Notes: generated by a model not told the origin, from the sequence alone. A stretch of DNA of 51,402 nt from Sandaracinaceae bacterium (GCA_004213565.1 SHBB01000003.1:1-51402); one strand, 5' to 3'. Positions 8,665-17,097 are shown, numbered from the stretch's first letter. Numbers and translations are program-made.

Positions 8665-10473
8665 ATGCGCCGCTCATTCCCGTCCTTCGCGTCTTCCCTG
8701 TTGCCCCTGTTCGGGGTCGCGCTTCTGCTCTCCGCCTGTGGTGGCGGGGGCACCGTCGACGACGACGCCGGGCCCGGCGCAGACGCCGCGGTGATCTGCG
8801 ACACGGACGAGACGCTGTGCGGTAGCACCTGCTCGGACACCGACGCCGACCCCGCGAACTGTGGCGCCTGCGGCAACGCGTGTGCGGCCGACGAGGCCTG
8901 CTCGGCGGGCGCGTGTGTCCTGGAGTGCGGCGCTGGAGCCACCGCCTGCGACGGCGCCTGCGTCGACACCGACCTCGACCCCGCGAACTGCGGCGCGTGC
9001 GGGGAGGCCTGCCCGAGCGGCGAGGTGTGCTCCGGTGGGAGCTGCGCCCTCACGTGCGTCGGGGGCACCACCCGATGCGGTGACCGGTGCGTGGACACCG
9101 ACCGCGATGCGGAGAATTGCGGTGGCTGCGACGTCGCTTGCGGCGCCGACGAGGTCTGCTCGGCCGGCGCGTGCGGGATCAGCTGCGTGGCGGGCTCGAC
9201 CCTCTGCGACAGCGCCTGCGTGGACACGACGGTGGACCCGGCGAACTGCGGCGGGTGCGGCGTGGCGTGCGCGTCTGGCGAGGTGTGCTCTGCGGGGAGC
9301 TGCGGGCTGAGCTGCTCGGGCGGCGCGACGATGTGCGGCTCGAGCTGCGTGGACACGACCAACGATCCCTCCCACTGCGGAGCCTGCGGGGTGGCCTGCG
9401 CCTCTGGCGAGTTCTGCGCGTCCGGTTCGTGCGCGCCCCTGTGCCCCGCGCCGCGCACGGACTGCAGCGGCGCGTGCGTCGACATGCAGAGCGACCCCTC
9501 CCACTGCGGCGCGTGCGGTATGGCGTGCGGAGCGGCCGAGTACTGCGCCATGGGCAGTTGCACGTCGACTTGCCCTGCTCCGCTGACCGACTGCTCGGGG
9601 ACCTGCAGCAACACCGACTACGACCCCGCGAACTGCGGCGGCTGCGGGGTGGCCTGCGCCATGGGCAATGTCTGCGTGAGCGGCGCGTGCCGGCCGCTGG
9701 GCGGCGTCGGCCCCGCGCGCTACCTCTACCTGGCGAACTGGGCCGCCTTCAACACGCAGTTCGACGTCTATGACGTCGGCGCCAACACCTGGTCCTCGGG
9801 CGCCAGCCTGCCGGTCGCGAGCCGCGGCCAGCTGGCCTCCGACGGCGCCACCGTCTGGATGCTCGGCACCGACAACGACATCTACGAGTACGACGTCGCG
9901 ACGGATGTCTGGACGAGGCGCATGGCCGGCCCGGGTGGGATCACCAGCTACGCCTTCTTCCAGTGGCTCAACGGCAACTTCTACCTCTGCCAGCAGAGCA
10001 CGAGCACGCTCCACATCTACAGCGGCGGCGCCTGGTCCACCCGGAGCCTGAGCTCCACCTGCTCGATCGCGGGGGGCACCGACCCGGTGGCCAACGAGGT
10101 CTACGTCAAGCGGTACGGCCAGGCGGGCTTCTGGGTGGTCGACGCGTCGACCAACGCGGTCGTCAGAACCATCACCGACGGTACGAGCATCGCGGAGAAC
10201 ACCTCGAGCGGCGCCGTCCTCGGCGGCACCTTCTACACCCGCAGCGGGGGCGGCCAGATCTTCGCGCTCGACGGGACCTCCGGAGCGCGGACCGCCACCG
10301 GCGACGACCCGGGCGGCAGCTACCCCGGGTTCAGCACGGACCACGCCTCGCGCGTCATCTACATGCACTCGAGCAGCGGCTTCTCCAGCTACGACCCCTC
10401 GACCGGCGTGTTCACCCCGCTGGCCACCGGGCCCACGCAGAGCACCGTCGGCACGATCACCCAGACCTTCTGA
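8665..10473 (+). CDS. Lipoprotein with Cys-rich tandem repeats and a C-terminal beta-propeller-like domain
   Basis: The start is the ATG at 8665, preceded by GAGGT and giving a good signal peptide with lipobox LLSAC (Cys25). Residues about 45-345 hold eight tandem units of roughly 36-40 residues. Each has the pattern C-G-x-x-C-x-D-T-x-x-D-P-x-N-C-G-x-C-G-x-x-C followed by G-x-x-C-x-x-G-x-C. These are the disulfide-rich repeats common in myxobacterial surface proteins. The remaining 255 residues contain about five kelch-like blades (YDVGANTWSSGASLPVASRG, YEYDVATDVWTRR, YDPSTGVFTPLATG). The protein is expected on the cell surface, with a rigid Cys-rich stalk carrying a propeller. The ligand is unknown. 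Confidence 0.85.
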   Translation: MRRSFPSFASSLLPLFGVALLLSACGGGGTVDDDAGPGADAAVICDTDETLCGSTCSDTDADPANCGACGNACAADEACSAGACVLECGAGATACDGACVDTDLDPANCGACGEACPSGEVCSGGSCALTCVGGTTRCGDRCVDTDRDAENCGGCDVACGADEVCSAGACGISCVAGSTLCDSACVDTTVDPANCGGCGVACASGEVCSAGSCGLSCSGGATMCGSSCVDTTNDPSHCGACGVACASGEFCASGSCAPLCPAPRTDCSGACVDMQSDPSHCGACGMACGAAEYCAMGSCTSTCPAPLTDCSGTCSNTDYDPANCGGCGVACAMGNVCVSGACRPLGGVGPARYLYLANWAAFNTQFDVYDVGANTWSSGASLPVASRGQLASDGATVWMLGTDNDIYEYDVATDVWTRRMAGPGGITSYAFFQWLNGNFYLCQQSTSTLHIYSGGAWSTRSLSSTCSIAGGTDPVANEVYVKRYGQAGFWVVDASTNAVVRTITDGTSIAENTSSGAVLGGTFYTRSGGGQIFALDGTSGARTATGDDPGGSYPGFSTDHASRVIYMHSSSGFSSYDPSTGVFTPLATGPTQSTVGTITQTF

Positions 10474-10482
10474 CGACGCACA

Positions 10483-10516
10483 GGGGACGCTAGGTTGACT
10501 CGTTGACTTGTTGAGG
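10483..10516 (-). repeat. REP-A half element (right end only, inverted)
   Basis: It starts GGGGACGCTAGGTTGACTCG and continues into TTGACTTGTTGAG. This is the reverse complement of the right end of the complete REP-A copies (for example at 22406-22494). No left end follows. It lies just after the stop codon of the Cys-repeat lipoprotein. Confidence 0.7.
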
Positions 10517-10571
10517 GCCGAGCGCGCAGTTCTCGGTTCCCTCGGGTGTGAGGTCGAGCGATGCTCGCCGC

Positions 10572-11126
10572 ATGCCCGCGCCCACCTCGCCCAAGAAGAC
10601 CTCCAAGGGCCTCATCTTCGTGATCGTGCTCGTCGGCGCGGCGGTCCTCGCCGTCCCGTGCATCGGCGTCCTCGCCGCGGTCGCGGTCCCCGCGTTCATC
10701 GGCTACCTCACCCGCGCGAAGACGGCCGAGGCCGAGTCGAACCTGCGCTCCCTCCACGCCGCGGCCGCGAGCTACTACGCGATGGAGCACTACCCGGACG
10801 GCGGCGGCGAGGCGCTGTCGGGGTGCGTGGTCCCCTCGGCGCGCACCGAGAACATCCCCGGCGCGCAGAAGACGCTGCTCCCCCCGTCCCTGGGGCCGAG
10901 CTTCGACGACCTCGGCTTCGCGATCACGGACCCCATCTACTTCCAGTACGAGATCGTCAGCGTCGGCGGCTGCGGGCACGGGCCGAACGAGCCCCTCTAC
11001 TCCTTCCGCGCGCACGGGGACCTCGACGGCGACGGCGTCCAGTCGCTCTACGAGATCTCGGCCGGCTCCGACGACCTGAACGAGCTGACCCACCCCGTCA
11101 TCTACCGGGAGAACGAGCTCGAGTAG
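10572..11126 (+). CDS. Type IV pilin-like / pseudopilin-like protein
   Basis: From the ATG at 10572 (MPAPTSPKKTSKG) the protein has a basic leader. A long hydrophobic helix follows (about 13-42), continuing into VPAFIGYLTRAKTAEAESNLRSL, which is the classic N-terminal spine of type IV pilins and minor pseudopilins (VAVPAF...Y...AK..EA..NL). The conserved Glu five residues after the cleavage site is not evident and the leader is atypical. The globular part (about 60-184) has three Cys and an acidic DLDGDGVQSLYEIS loop that resembles a calcium-binding loop, as in some pseudopilins. No pilus assembly genes are nearby. Confidence 0.75.
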   Translation: MPAPTSPKKTSKGLIFVIVLVGAAVLAVPCIGVLAAVAVPAFIGYLTRAKTAEAESNLRSLHAAAASYYAMEHYPDGGGEALSGCVVPSARTENIPGAQKTLLPPSLGPSFDDLGFAITDPIYFQYEIVSVGGCGHGPNEPLYSFRAHGDLDGDGVQSLYEISAGSDDLNELTHPVIYRENELE

Positions 11127-11183
11127 CGCCGGTTGTGAGGAGATGTAATTCGCGGGCGCCGAGCGACCGATCCACCCTGCCGC

Positions 11184-11816
11184 ATGCCCCGCCTCGCCGC
11201 CCTCGCTCTGCTCTTCGCCTTCGCCAGCGTCGGCTGCGCCATGTCCCGCGAGTCGCTCGACCGGCTCGAGGCCGAGGTCTCCGAGCGCAACGCCGCGCGC
11301 CGCCAGACCGCCGGGGCCGAGCTGGCTGCGGAGGGCTACGTCGAGGCCGAGGCGCTGCGCCGGCACGCCGTGCTCGACGAAGCCGACCGCGAGCGCTGCG
11401 TGAGCCGCGAGCCGGGCGAGGCGCCCATGCACATCGAGCTGCGCGGCGAGCCCCCGCTCGCGCTGACCGCTCCCCCCGAGGCGACCTGCGACTTCTTCCG
11501 CGGCCGCACCCGCGCGCTCGCCACCGTCTCCGAGCCCTCGAACGACCAGCCCGTGCTCCACGCCGTCCCGGACGTCGGCGTCATGCGCGCCCCCGACGGC
11601 GAGGTCGTGCTCGTCCGCTACGCGCTCCGCACCGTCGCCACCCACGAGGTGCTCGTCGACATGGACTGCGACCACATGCCCCGCGTAGAGCCCGATCCGC
11701 TCACCCTCGGCGGCGGTCAGGTCCCCGTCGTCGCCGCCCCCGAGCGCCCCCGCGAGCTCACCCGCGAAGTCGACCACGAGCTCGTCCAGGTCGAGTGCAC
11801 CCGCAACACCTACTGA
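11184..11816 (+). CDS. Small lipoprotein, unknown function
   Basis: A 210-residue protein with a signal peptide and lipobox (FAFASVGC, Cys18). A charged helical stretch (about 22-60) may form a short coiled coil. A beta-rich domain with several Cys follows, ending VQVECTRNTY. I recognise no family. A degenerate copy of its last codons is found about 520 bp downstream (12287-12346), so a paralogue once lay there. Confidence 0.7.
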   Translation: MPRLAALALLFAFASVGCAMSRESLDRLEAEVSERNAARRQTAGAELAAEGYVEAEALRRHAVLDEADRERCVSREPGEAPMHIELRGEPPLALTAPPEATCDFFRGRTRALATVSEPSNDQPVLHAVPDVGVMRAPDGEVVLVRYALRTVATHEVLVDMDCDHMPRVEPDPLTLGGGQVPVVAAPERPRELTREVDHELVQVECTRNTY

Positions 11817-11884
11817 CCGAGCTCGGCCCGCCCCAGGGGGGCCTACCAACTACCCGATCGCGCGGAGAGGACGTCGACGATGGC

Positions 11885-12214
11885 TCACTTCCCCAAGGGC
11901 ATCCGCAGCGAGAACTCGGAAGCCTCCAGCACGATGAGGTCTCCGCTCTGCATCTCGACCTCCAGCTTCCACACCGTTGCGGTCGAAGTGGGTACTGGCC
12001 CCCTCACCTCATTTACGTAAACGCTGGGTCCCCAAGGCTCTCGGCGTGGAACTTCCACGAGGCTGGCGTTCTCCGCTCGAACAGTCGCGATCCCTCGCGC
12101 CGTCCTCAGAGAGAGCGCCACTTCGCCCGTACCCCACGCAACGGTGATGCCAACAAGCGTGGCGTCATGGAGTTGATTCCATCGAGTGTCGACCCTGCTC
12201 GCCACACAGACCAC
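11885..12214 (-). CDS. Small hypothetical protein
   Basis: A 109-residue protein rich in beta-strand-forming residues (LVGITVAWGTGEVALSLRT, VWKLEVEMQSGDLIVLEASEF), with no signal peptide or membrane segment. The GC bias and regular hydrophobic pattern support coding. The pattern suggests a compact beta fold such as small immunity-like proteins have, but no family is recognised. It lies on the opposite strand to the lipoprotein gene before it. Confidence 0.65.
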   Translation of the reverse strand: MVCVASRVDTRWNQLHDATLVGITVAWGTGEVALSLRTARGIATVRAENASLVEVPRREPWGPSVYVNEVRGPVPTSTATVWKLEVEMQSGDLIVLEASEFSLRMPLGK

Positions 12215-12280
12215 CCTACCATCTACCCAGCCCGAGCATGCGGTTGGGATAGATGCGTAGGATCGTCCCCGAAGGCCGAG

Positions 12281-12348
12281 CCGACCGCGCTCCCCGAGTG
12301 CTCCCGCGAGCTCGTCCGGGTCGCATGCACACGCAATATTTGCTGACC
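12281..12348 (+). pseudogene. 3' remnant of a duplicated lipoprotein gene
   Basis: In one frame this stretch reads PECSRELVRVACTRNIC followed by TGA and CCGAGCTCG. The lipoprotein gene at 11184-11816 ends with a closely similar run (PRELTREVDHELVQVECTRNTY, then TGACCGAGCTCG). The bases around the stop codon match too, so this is a decayed tail of a second copy, with the remainder lost. Confidence 0.6.
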
Positions 12349-12358
12349 GAGCTCGCGC

Positions 12359-12817
12359 TCAGCCCCTCTGGAGGAGAGTGACCTCGGGGCTGCCGCCGTC
12401 TCTCTCCGAGGGGCGGACCCAGAGCGCGCAGCTCCTGGGCATGGCGGCCAGCGCGTAGCCCGGATCGCACATGAGAGTCGCCCGCGCATCGCCGTCGACG
12501 ACCTCCACGAGGACCACCCTCCATCGCAGATCCGATCCCGCCCTGACCAGACGCAGCACGGCCAGCGCGCTCTCCTCGAGCTCGGTCCGCTCGCCGTCCA
12601 CGACGAGCTGCACCGCGCGCCAGAGGATCCGCTTCCCGCCCCGCGCGCCCTCGAAGCCGCGCCTCGCTCGGGTCCACGCGAGGTGGAGCTCGTCCTCTCC
12701 CCGACCGCTCGCCGCGTCGTGCTCGACGGTCACGAGCGCGCCCGGCCTCCCGGCCTGCGCGAGCGCCGCCAACGCGCTTCCGATCTCCTCGCCGAACGTC
12801 CAGACCTCGCCGGTCAT
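12359..12817 (-). CDS. Hypothetical protein
   Basis: A 152-residue cytosolic protein, MTGEVWTFGEEIGSALAALA. An N-terminal helix is followed by alternating strands (PGALVTVEHDA, DELHLAWTRA, ILWRAVQLVVDGE, WRVVLVEVVDG). No motif is recognised. Codon bias is typical of the neighbouring chromosomal genes. It is divergent from the DUF326 gene, with a hairpin between them. Confidence 0.65.
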   Translation of the reverse strand: MTGEVWTFGEEIGSALAALAQAGRPGALVTVEHDAASGRGEDELHLAWTRARRGFEGARGGKRILWRAVQLVVDGERTELEESALAVLRLVRAGSDLRWRVVLVEVVDGDARATLMCDPGYALAAMPRSCALWVRPSERDGGSPEVTLLQRG

Positions 12818-12890
12818 CCAGGGAGTCTGCCCTCCTGCTCGGGTGGCATCCAGATCGTCAGGAGCGCGCGGGAAGGACGAACGATGCTGC

Positions 12891-12908
12891 CCTCAGCCAC
12901 AGCTGAGG
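12891..12908. promoter_or_regulatory. Perfect 7-bp hairpin in a divergent intergenic region
   Basis: CCTCAGC-CACA-GCTGAGG forms a perfect stem with a 4-base loop between two divergent genes, where a terminator is not expected. It may be an operator. Confidence 0.3.
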
Positions 12909-13046
12909 CGGGCTGACTCCGCACCTGATCGTGCGTCGTGACCGGCGCGGAGCGAGGAGCGGTCGGGGCGCGGGGTTTGCTCTCTCTGTTGGGAGGAGCG
13001 AGTGACGGACCCGTTCCCGCCGACCCCCTATATGAAGGAGATCCAC

Positions 13047-13400
13047 ATGGACCTGAGCCAGTACCTCATCGAACCCGCCGACCGCTACCGCGCCTGCATC
13101 GAGGCGTGCCTGGAGTGCCTCGTCGCCTGCGAGAGCTGCGCGTCCGCGTGCCTGCGCGAGGACGACGTGACGAAGATGGCCGAGTGCATCCGCACCGACC
13201 TCGAGTGTGCGCTCGCCTGCCGCACCGCCGCGGTGGCCATGGTGCGCGGGAGCGAGTCCGCCGCGGCGCTCTGCGGGGTGTGCGCCGACGTCTGTGAGCG
13301 CTGCGCGGAGGAGTGCGCCAAGCACGACGAGGACCACTGCAAGCGCTGCGCGGACGCGTGCCGCCGCTGCGCCGAGGAGTGCCGCAAGATGAGCGCCTGA
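13047..13400 (+). CDS. Cys-rich four-helix-bundle copper-binding-like protein (DUF326)
   Basis: The start is the ATG at 13047, seven bases after a strong AAGGAG; an upstream in-frame start at 13002 lacks one. The 117-residue protein has 19 Cys in the repeating CxxxC / CxxC helical pattern of DUF326 (PF03860, Csp1-like). In that family the Cys side chains line the inside of a four-helix bundle and hold many Cu(I) ions. There is no signal peptide, so the protein is cytosolic, as in Csp3-type members. It lies 94 bp upstream of an alcohol dehydrogenase gene on the same strand, so the two may be co-expressed in a metal or aldehyde stress response (inference). Confidence 0.9.
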   Translation: MDLSQYLIEPADRYRACIEACLECLVACESCASACLREDDVTKMAECIRTDLECALACRTAAVAMVRGSESAAALCGVCADVCERCAEECAKHDEDHCKRCADACRRCAEECRKMSA

Positions 13401-13494
13401 CGCGTACACGTCGACGCGAGCCGGCATCGACCTTGCGTATCTCTTCAGCCTCGACGTCGGCACCCCGTCGACGTCACCGCGCAGAGGAGACCAG

Positions 13495-14679
13495 ATGAAA
13501 GCATTGGTGTGGCATGGCAAGCGAGACGTTCGGGTCGAGAGCGTCCCCGACCCGGAGCTCCAGGAGTCGACGGACGTCATCATTCGCGTGACGTCCAGCG
13601 GCCTGTGCGGCTCGGACCTGCACCTCTACGAGGTGTTCGCGCCGTTCCTGGAGCCGGGGGACGTCCTCGGACACGAGCCGATGGGCGTCGTCGAGGAGGT
13701 CGGGCGCGACGTGACGAGCGTGGCGCCGGGAGACCGGGTCGTGATCCCCTTCAACATCAGCTGCGGGGGCTGCTTCATGTGCGACCGCGGGCTCCAGTCG
13801 CAGTGCGAGACCACGCAGAACACCGAGCACGGCACCGGCGCGTGCCTCTTCGGCTACACCAAGCTCTACGGACAGGTCGCCGGCGGTCAGTCGGAGCGGC
13901 TCCGCGTACCGCAGGGGCACTACGGCCCGGTGAAGGTGCCGCATGGTCCGCCGGACGACCGCTTCCTCTTCCTGTCGGATGTGCTGCCGACCGCGTGGCA
14001 GGCCGTCCGCTACGCGGAGATCCCCGACGGCGGGAGCGTGGCCATCTTCGGGCTCGGCCCCATCGGCCAGATGTCCGCCCGCGTCGCGCACCACCTGGGC
14101 CGCCGCGTGATCGCGGTCGACCGCGTCGACCAGCGGCTCCAGATGGCGAAGGACTGGGGCGTCGAGGTGCTCGATCTGCGCGAGCACGACGGCGACGTGA
14201 GCGAGGCGATCCGCGAGCTGACCGAGGGCCGCGGGACCGACTCCGCCATCGACGCGGTCGGCATGGAGGCGCACGGCGCGCCGCTCGCGAAGCTCGCCCA
14301 GCAGGCCGCCGGTCTGCTCCCCGACGCGGCCGCGGAGAGCCTCATGCAGCGCGCGGGGATCGACCGCCTCACCGCCTTGCACGCCAGCATCGACGCCGTG
14401 AGGCGCGGCGGCACCGTCAGCGTGATCGGCGTCTACGCGGGCATGATCGACCCGATGCCGCTGATGACCATGTTCGACAAGCAGCTGTCCTTCCGCATGG
14501 GCCAGGCGAACGTCAAGCGCTGGATGGACGACCTGCTCCCGCTCGTCTCGGGCGACGACGATCCGCTCGGCGTCGAGTCGTTCACCAGTCACCGGATCCC
14601 GCTGGCCGAGGCCCCGGCCGCCTACGAGATGTTCCAGAAGAAGACCGACGGCGCCTTCAAGGTCGTGTTCACACCCTGA
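13495..14679 (+). CDS. Zinc-dependent alcohol dehydrogenase (formaldehyde dehydrogenase-like MDR)
   Basis: A 394-residue medium-chain dehydrogenase preceded by AGAGGAGA. The catalytic zinc ligands Cys38, His60 and Glu61 sit in GLCGSDLHLY and LGHEPMG. The structural zinc is held by Cys90, Cys93, Cys96 and Cys104. The Rossmann fingerprint is GLGPIGQMSA, with an acidic residue (AVDRVDQRL) at the end of the second strand, indicating NAD preference. Length and insertions resemble the glutathione-independent formaldehyde dehydrogenase / threonine-like subgroup, so an aldehyde or short alcohol is the likely substrate. Confidence 0.9.
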   Translation: MKALVWHGKRDVRVESVPDPELQESTDVIIRVTSSGLCGSDLHLYEVFAPFLEPGDVLGHEPMGVVEEVGRDVTSVAPGDRVVIPFNISCGGCFMCDRGLQSQCETTQNTEHGTGACLFGYTKLYGQVAGGQSERLRVPQGHYGPVKVPHGPPDDRFLFLSDVLPTAWQAVRYAEIPDGGSVAIFGLGPIGQMSARVAHHLGRRVIAVDRVDQRLQMAKDWGVEVLDLREHDGDVSEAIRELTEGRGTDSAIDAVGMEAHGAPLAKLAQQAAGLLPDAAAESLMQRAGIDRLTALHASIDAVRRGGTVSVIGVYAGMIDPMPLMTMFDKQLSFRMGQANVKRWMDDLLPLVSGDDDPLGVESFTSHRIPLAEAPAAYEMFQKKTDGAFKVVFTP

Positions 14680-14689
14680 CGCACCCGCG

Positions 14690-14761
14690 TGTCGCCGAAC
14701 GCTGACATCGGGCAAATGTCGTCGAACGGTGACTTTCGCTGATTGTCGTCGAACGGCGACA
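14690..14761. promoter_or_regulatory. Three palindromic operator repeats upstream of hipB
   Basis: Three 18-bp near-palindromes of the form TGTCGTCGAACGGCGACA start at 14690, 14717 and 14744, exactly 27 bp apart. The third ends 17 bp before the HipB start codon. Even spacing and dyad symmetry are typical of HipB-type autoregulatory operators. The third site probably overlaps the promoter (a TTGTCG at 14743 and GATACA at 14764 are possible, though 15 bp apart). Confidence 0.8.
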
Positions 14762-14778
14762 TCGATACACTCCGGGGC

Positions 14779-15039
14779 ATGCCGCAGGTCACGTCGGCCG
14801 AGGACTTCGGGGCGCTCGTGCGCGAGCGTCGGCGTGAGCGGGGGCTGTCCCAGCAGCAGCTCGCGGCCAAGGTCGGCGTCAGCCGGCAGTGGATCGTGCA
14901 GGTGGAGAGCGGGAAGCCGCGGGCCGAGGTCGGTCTGCTGTTGCGCGTGCTGAACGCGCTCGACCTCGTCCTGCGCGTCGAGCCACGCGCGGAGGACTCG
15001 ATCCTGGACCTCGTCGACCGCCTCCGAGGTGAGCGGTGA
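14779..15039 (+). CDS. hipB: HipB-like antitoxin, Xre-family transcriptional regulator
   Basis: An 86-residue protein from the ATG at 14779 (MPQVTSAEDFGALVRERR). A further upstream ATG at 14743 would lie inside the third operator. Residues about 10-64 form a Cro/CI-type helix-turn-helix (GLSQQQLAAKVGVSRQWIVQVESGKP). The C-terminal part (VLNALDLVLRVEPR) is the strand region by which HipB dimerises. In hipBA modules this protein neutralises the kinase toxin and represses the operon. Its stop codon overlaps the start of hipA (GTGA), so the two are translationally coupled. Confidence 0.92.
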   Translation: MPQVTSAEDFGALVRERRRERGLSQQQLAAKVGVSRQWIVQVESGKPRAEVGLLLRVLNALDLVLRVEPRAEDSILDLVDRLRGER

Positions 15040-16340
15040 GCGAGCCCGAGATCCTGCTCGCGGTCCACGAGGGCACGGTCGCCGCCCGCATCGAGCGGCG
15101 CGGGGAGCGGCTCACCCTCCGGTACGAACCGACCTGGCGCGAGCGAGGGCCGTTCCCGCTGTCTCTGTCTCTCCCGCTCGCGGCCGCGACGCACGAGGGG
15201 GCGGCGGTGCACGCCTACCTGGCCAACCTCCTGCCCGACAACGCGCAGGTGCTCGAGTCGTGGGGCAAGCGCTTCCACGTCTCGGCCCGCAGCCCGTTCC
15301 GGCTGCTGACCCACGTGGGGCAGGACTGCGCGGGCGCGTTCGCCTTTCTCCCGCCCGACGCGCTGGACGCCCACCGAGAGCAGCCCGGCGACGTCCACTG
15401 GATCGACGAAGCCGAGGTCGCCGACCGCCTGAGGGCGCTCCGCACGGACATCGGGCGATGGCGCCGCGATGACGACGAGGGCCAGTTCAGCCTGGCGGGC
15501 GCGCAGGCCAAGATCGCGCTCTTCGGGCGGAACGGTCGATGGGGTGTGCCATCGGGTCGCACGCCGACCACTCACATCCTCAAGCCGCCGATCCCGGGCT
15601 TCGAGGGTCACGTGGAGAACGAGCACTTCTGCCTCGAGCTCGCCCACGCGCTCGGTCTGCGCACGGCGCGGTCGGAGGTGCGCCGCTTCGGAGACGAGGT
15701 CGCCATCGTGATCGAACGGTTCGACCGCGCTGACAGCTCGAAGCTCCCCGAAGCCGCCACGACCACGCGCGGCGCGGTGCTGCGCTTGCACCAGGAGGAC
15801 CTCTGCCAGGCGCTGGGCGTCCCTCCCGAGCGGAAATACCAGAACGACGGGGGCCCCAGCGTCGCCCAGATCACCGAGCTCCTCCGCGCACGCTCGAGCG
15901 ACGCGGCGAGCGACGTCGAGCGTTTCCGCGACGCCCTCCTGTTCCACTGGCTGATCGCGGGGACCGACGCGCACGCCAAGAACTACTCCTTGCTCCACGC
16001 CGCAGAGGGCCGGCTTCGTCTCGCGCCGCTCTACGACGTCGCGAGCGCGCTGCCCTATCCCGATCTCGACGCCCAGCGGTTGAAGCTCGCGATGAAGATG
16101 GGCAACACCTATCGCCTCCGCGACATCGGGCGCGCGGCTCTCACCCGCATGGCCTCCGAGATGAAGCTCGACCCAGGCGCGACCCTCGCGCGTGCGCAGG
16201 AGCTGGCCGACAGTCTCCCTACAGCCGCGCGAACCCTGCGCGAACAGCTCGTCGCGAGCGGCGTCGACACCCCGCTCCTGCGCGCAATGGAGAACGAGCT
16301 GTCAGCGCGGGCCGCCCGATGCGCGAAGCTGATCGCATGA
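15036..16340 (+). CDS. hipA: HipA-like serine/threonine kinase toxin
   Basis: A 434-residue protein starting at GTG within the antitoxin stop codon. It has the whole HipA kinase signature. The activation-loop serine is Ser152 in FSLAGAQAK, the ATP-binding lysine is Lys183 in HILKP, and the catalytic Asp311 and Asn316 lie in GTDAHAKNYSLL. The metal-binding Asp334 lies in LYDVAS. These sit two residues from the E. coli HipA positions as I remember them (150, 181, 309, 314, 332). The N-terminal HipA domain (about 1-110) is present, so the toxin looks intact. In E. coli, HipA phosphorylates glutamyl-tRNA synthetase, halting translation and giving persistence. Confidence 0.95.
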   Translation: MSEPEILLAVHEGTVAARIERRGERLTLRYEPTWRERGPFPLSLSLPLAAATHEGAAVHAYLANLLPDNAQVLESWGKRFHVSARSPFRLLTHVGQDCAGAFAFLPPDALDAHREQPGDVHWIDEAEVADRLRALRTDIGRWRRDDDEGQFSLAGAQAKIALFGRNGRWGVPSGRTPTTHILKPPIPGFEGHVENEHFCLELAHALGLRTARSEVRRFGDEVAIVIERFDRADSSKLPEAATTTRGAVLRLHQEDLCQALGVPPERKYQNDGGPSVAQITELLRARSSDAASDVERFRDALLFHWLIAGTDAHAKNYSLLHAAEGRLRLAPLYDVASALPYPDLDAQRLKLAMKMGNTYRLRDIGRAALTRMASEMKLDPGATLARAQELADSLPTAARTLREQLVASGVDTPLLRAMENELSARAARCAKLIA

Positions 16341-16383
16341 GACTCTGCTCGCCTGAGACCCTGCTGGTCATTCGCTCCGAACC

Positions 16384-16398
16384 TTGACGTGCTGTCAA
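16384..16398. promoter_or_regulatory. Short inverted repeat upstream of the Cys-rich lipoprotein
   Basis: TTGAC-GTGCT-GTCAA is a perfect 5-bp inverted repeat 21 bp before the ATG at 16420. It may be an operator or part of a promoter. Confidence 0.3.
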
Positions 16399-16419
16399 AG
16401 TCCGTGGCACGTAGCCTCG

Positions 16420-17097
16420 ATGTCTTCGTGGAAGTACCTCGTTCTGTGTGTCTCCCTGGCCGCGGCCTGCACCCCCGCTCCGGACGCGCGCGAGTGCGCG
16501 AGCGATCTCGACTGCGAGGGGTACACCGACACCCCCTACTGCAACCCGCGCACCCGTCGCTGCGCGCCGCCTTGCACCGACGACATGGTGGGCGAGCTGG
16601 TCTGCATGGACGGCGTGCCGTCCTACTGCGCGAGCGGCCTCGCGCTGCCGTGTGACGTCTGCCCGGGCGCGTGCAGCGGCGGCAGGTACTGCGACGCGGC
16701 GACGGGCGGGTGCGCTCCGCGGAAGGCCCCCGGGGAGGCCTGCGCCGGGAACCTCGAGTGCACGACCTACTGCCACGAGGGCGTGTGCGGCGTACAGCAA
16801 GGCGAGGAGTGCACCGACGCGACCTGCGACGGCGCGTGCCTGACCGGCGGCGGCCGCACCTACTGCCTGCGGCCCTGTTCGGGTGGCTGCCCCAGCAGCG
16901 CGGCCGGCCTCGAGTGGACCTGCATCCGCTACGGCTGGGACACCAGCGCGCCCGCGTTCTGCGTCCCCAGCGAAGACTGCTCCGACCCCGGCCCCTGCAG
17001 CAGCCTGGACGACGCGACCTGCGGCACGGCCTGCTCCGCCAGCGGCCCGTGCTCGAACTTCTGCTCCCCGCGCGTGTTCCAGGACATGCGTATGTGA
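16420..17097 (+). CDS. Cys-rich lipoprotein
   Basis: Starting at the ATG at 16420 gives a short signal peptide with lipobox (CVSLAAAC, about Cys17). An upstream in-frame start would disrupt this. The mature 208 residues hold more than 30 Cys in loose C-x(4-8)-C patterns (CASDLDCEGYTDTPYCNP, CAGNLECTTYCHEGVCG), like EGF or dickkopf-type Cys-rich repeats in other myxobacterial surface proteins. It is probably an outer-membrane surface protein. No ligand can be inferred. Confidence 0.8.
   Translation: MSSWKYLVLCVSLAAACTPAPDARECASDLDCEGYTDTPYCNPRTRRCAPPCTDDMVGELVCMDGVPSYCASGLALPCDVCPGACSGGRYCDAATGGCAPRKAPGEACAGNLECTTYCHEGVCGVQQGEECTDATCDGACLTGGGRTYCLRPCSGGCPSSAAGLEWTCIRYGWDTSAPAFCVPSEDCSDPGPCSSLDDATCGTACSASGPCSNFCSPRVFQDMRM

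Noticed and set aside
8674-10368. A 564-codon minus-strand frame
   Set aside because: It is antisense to the Cys-repeat lipoprotein. The regular Ala/Arg/Gly pattern only mirrors the Cys repeats.
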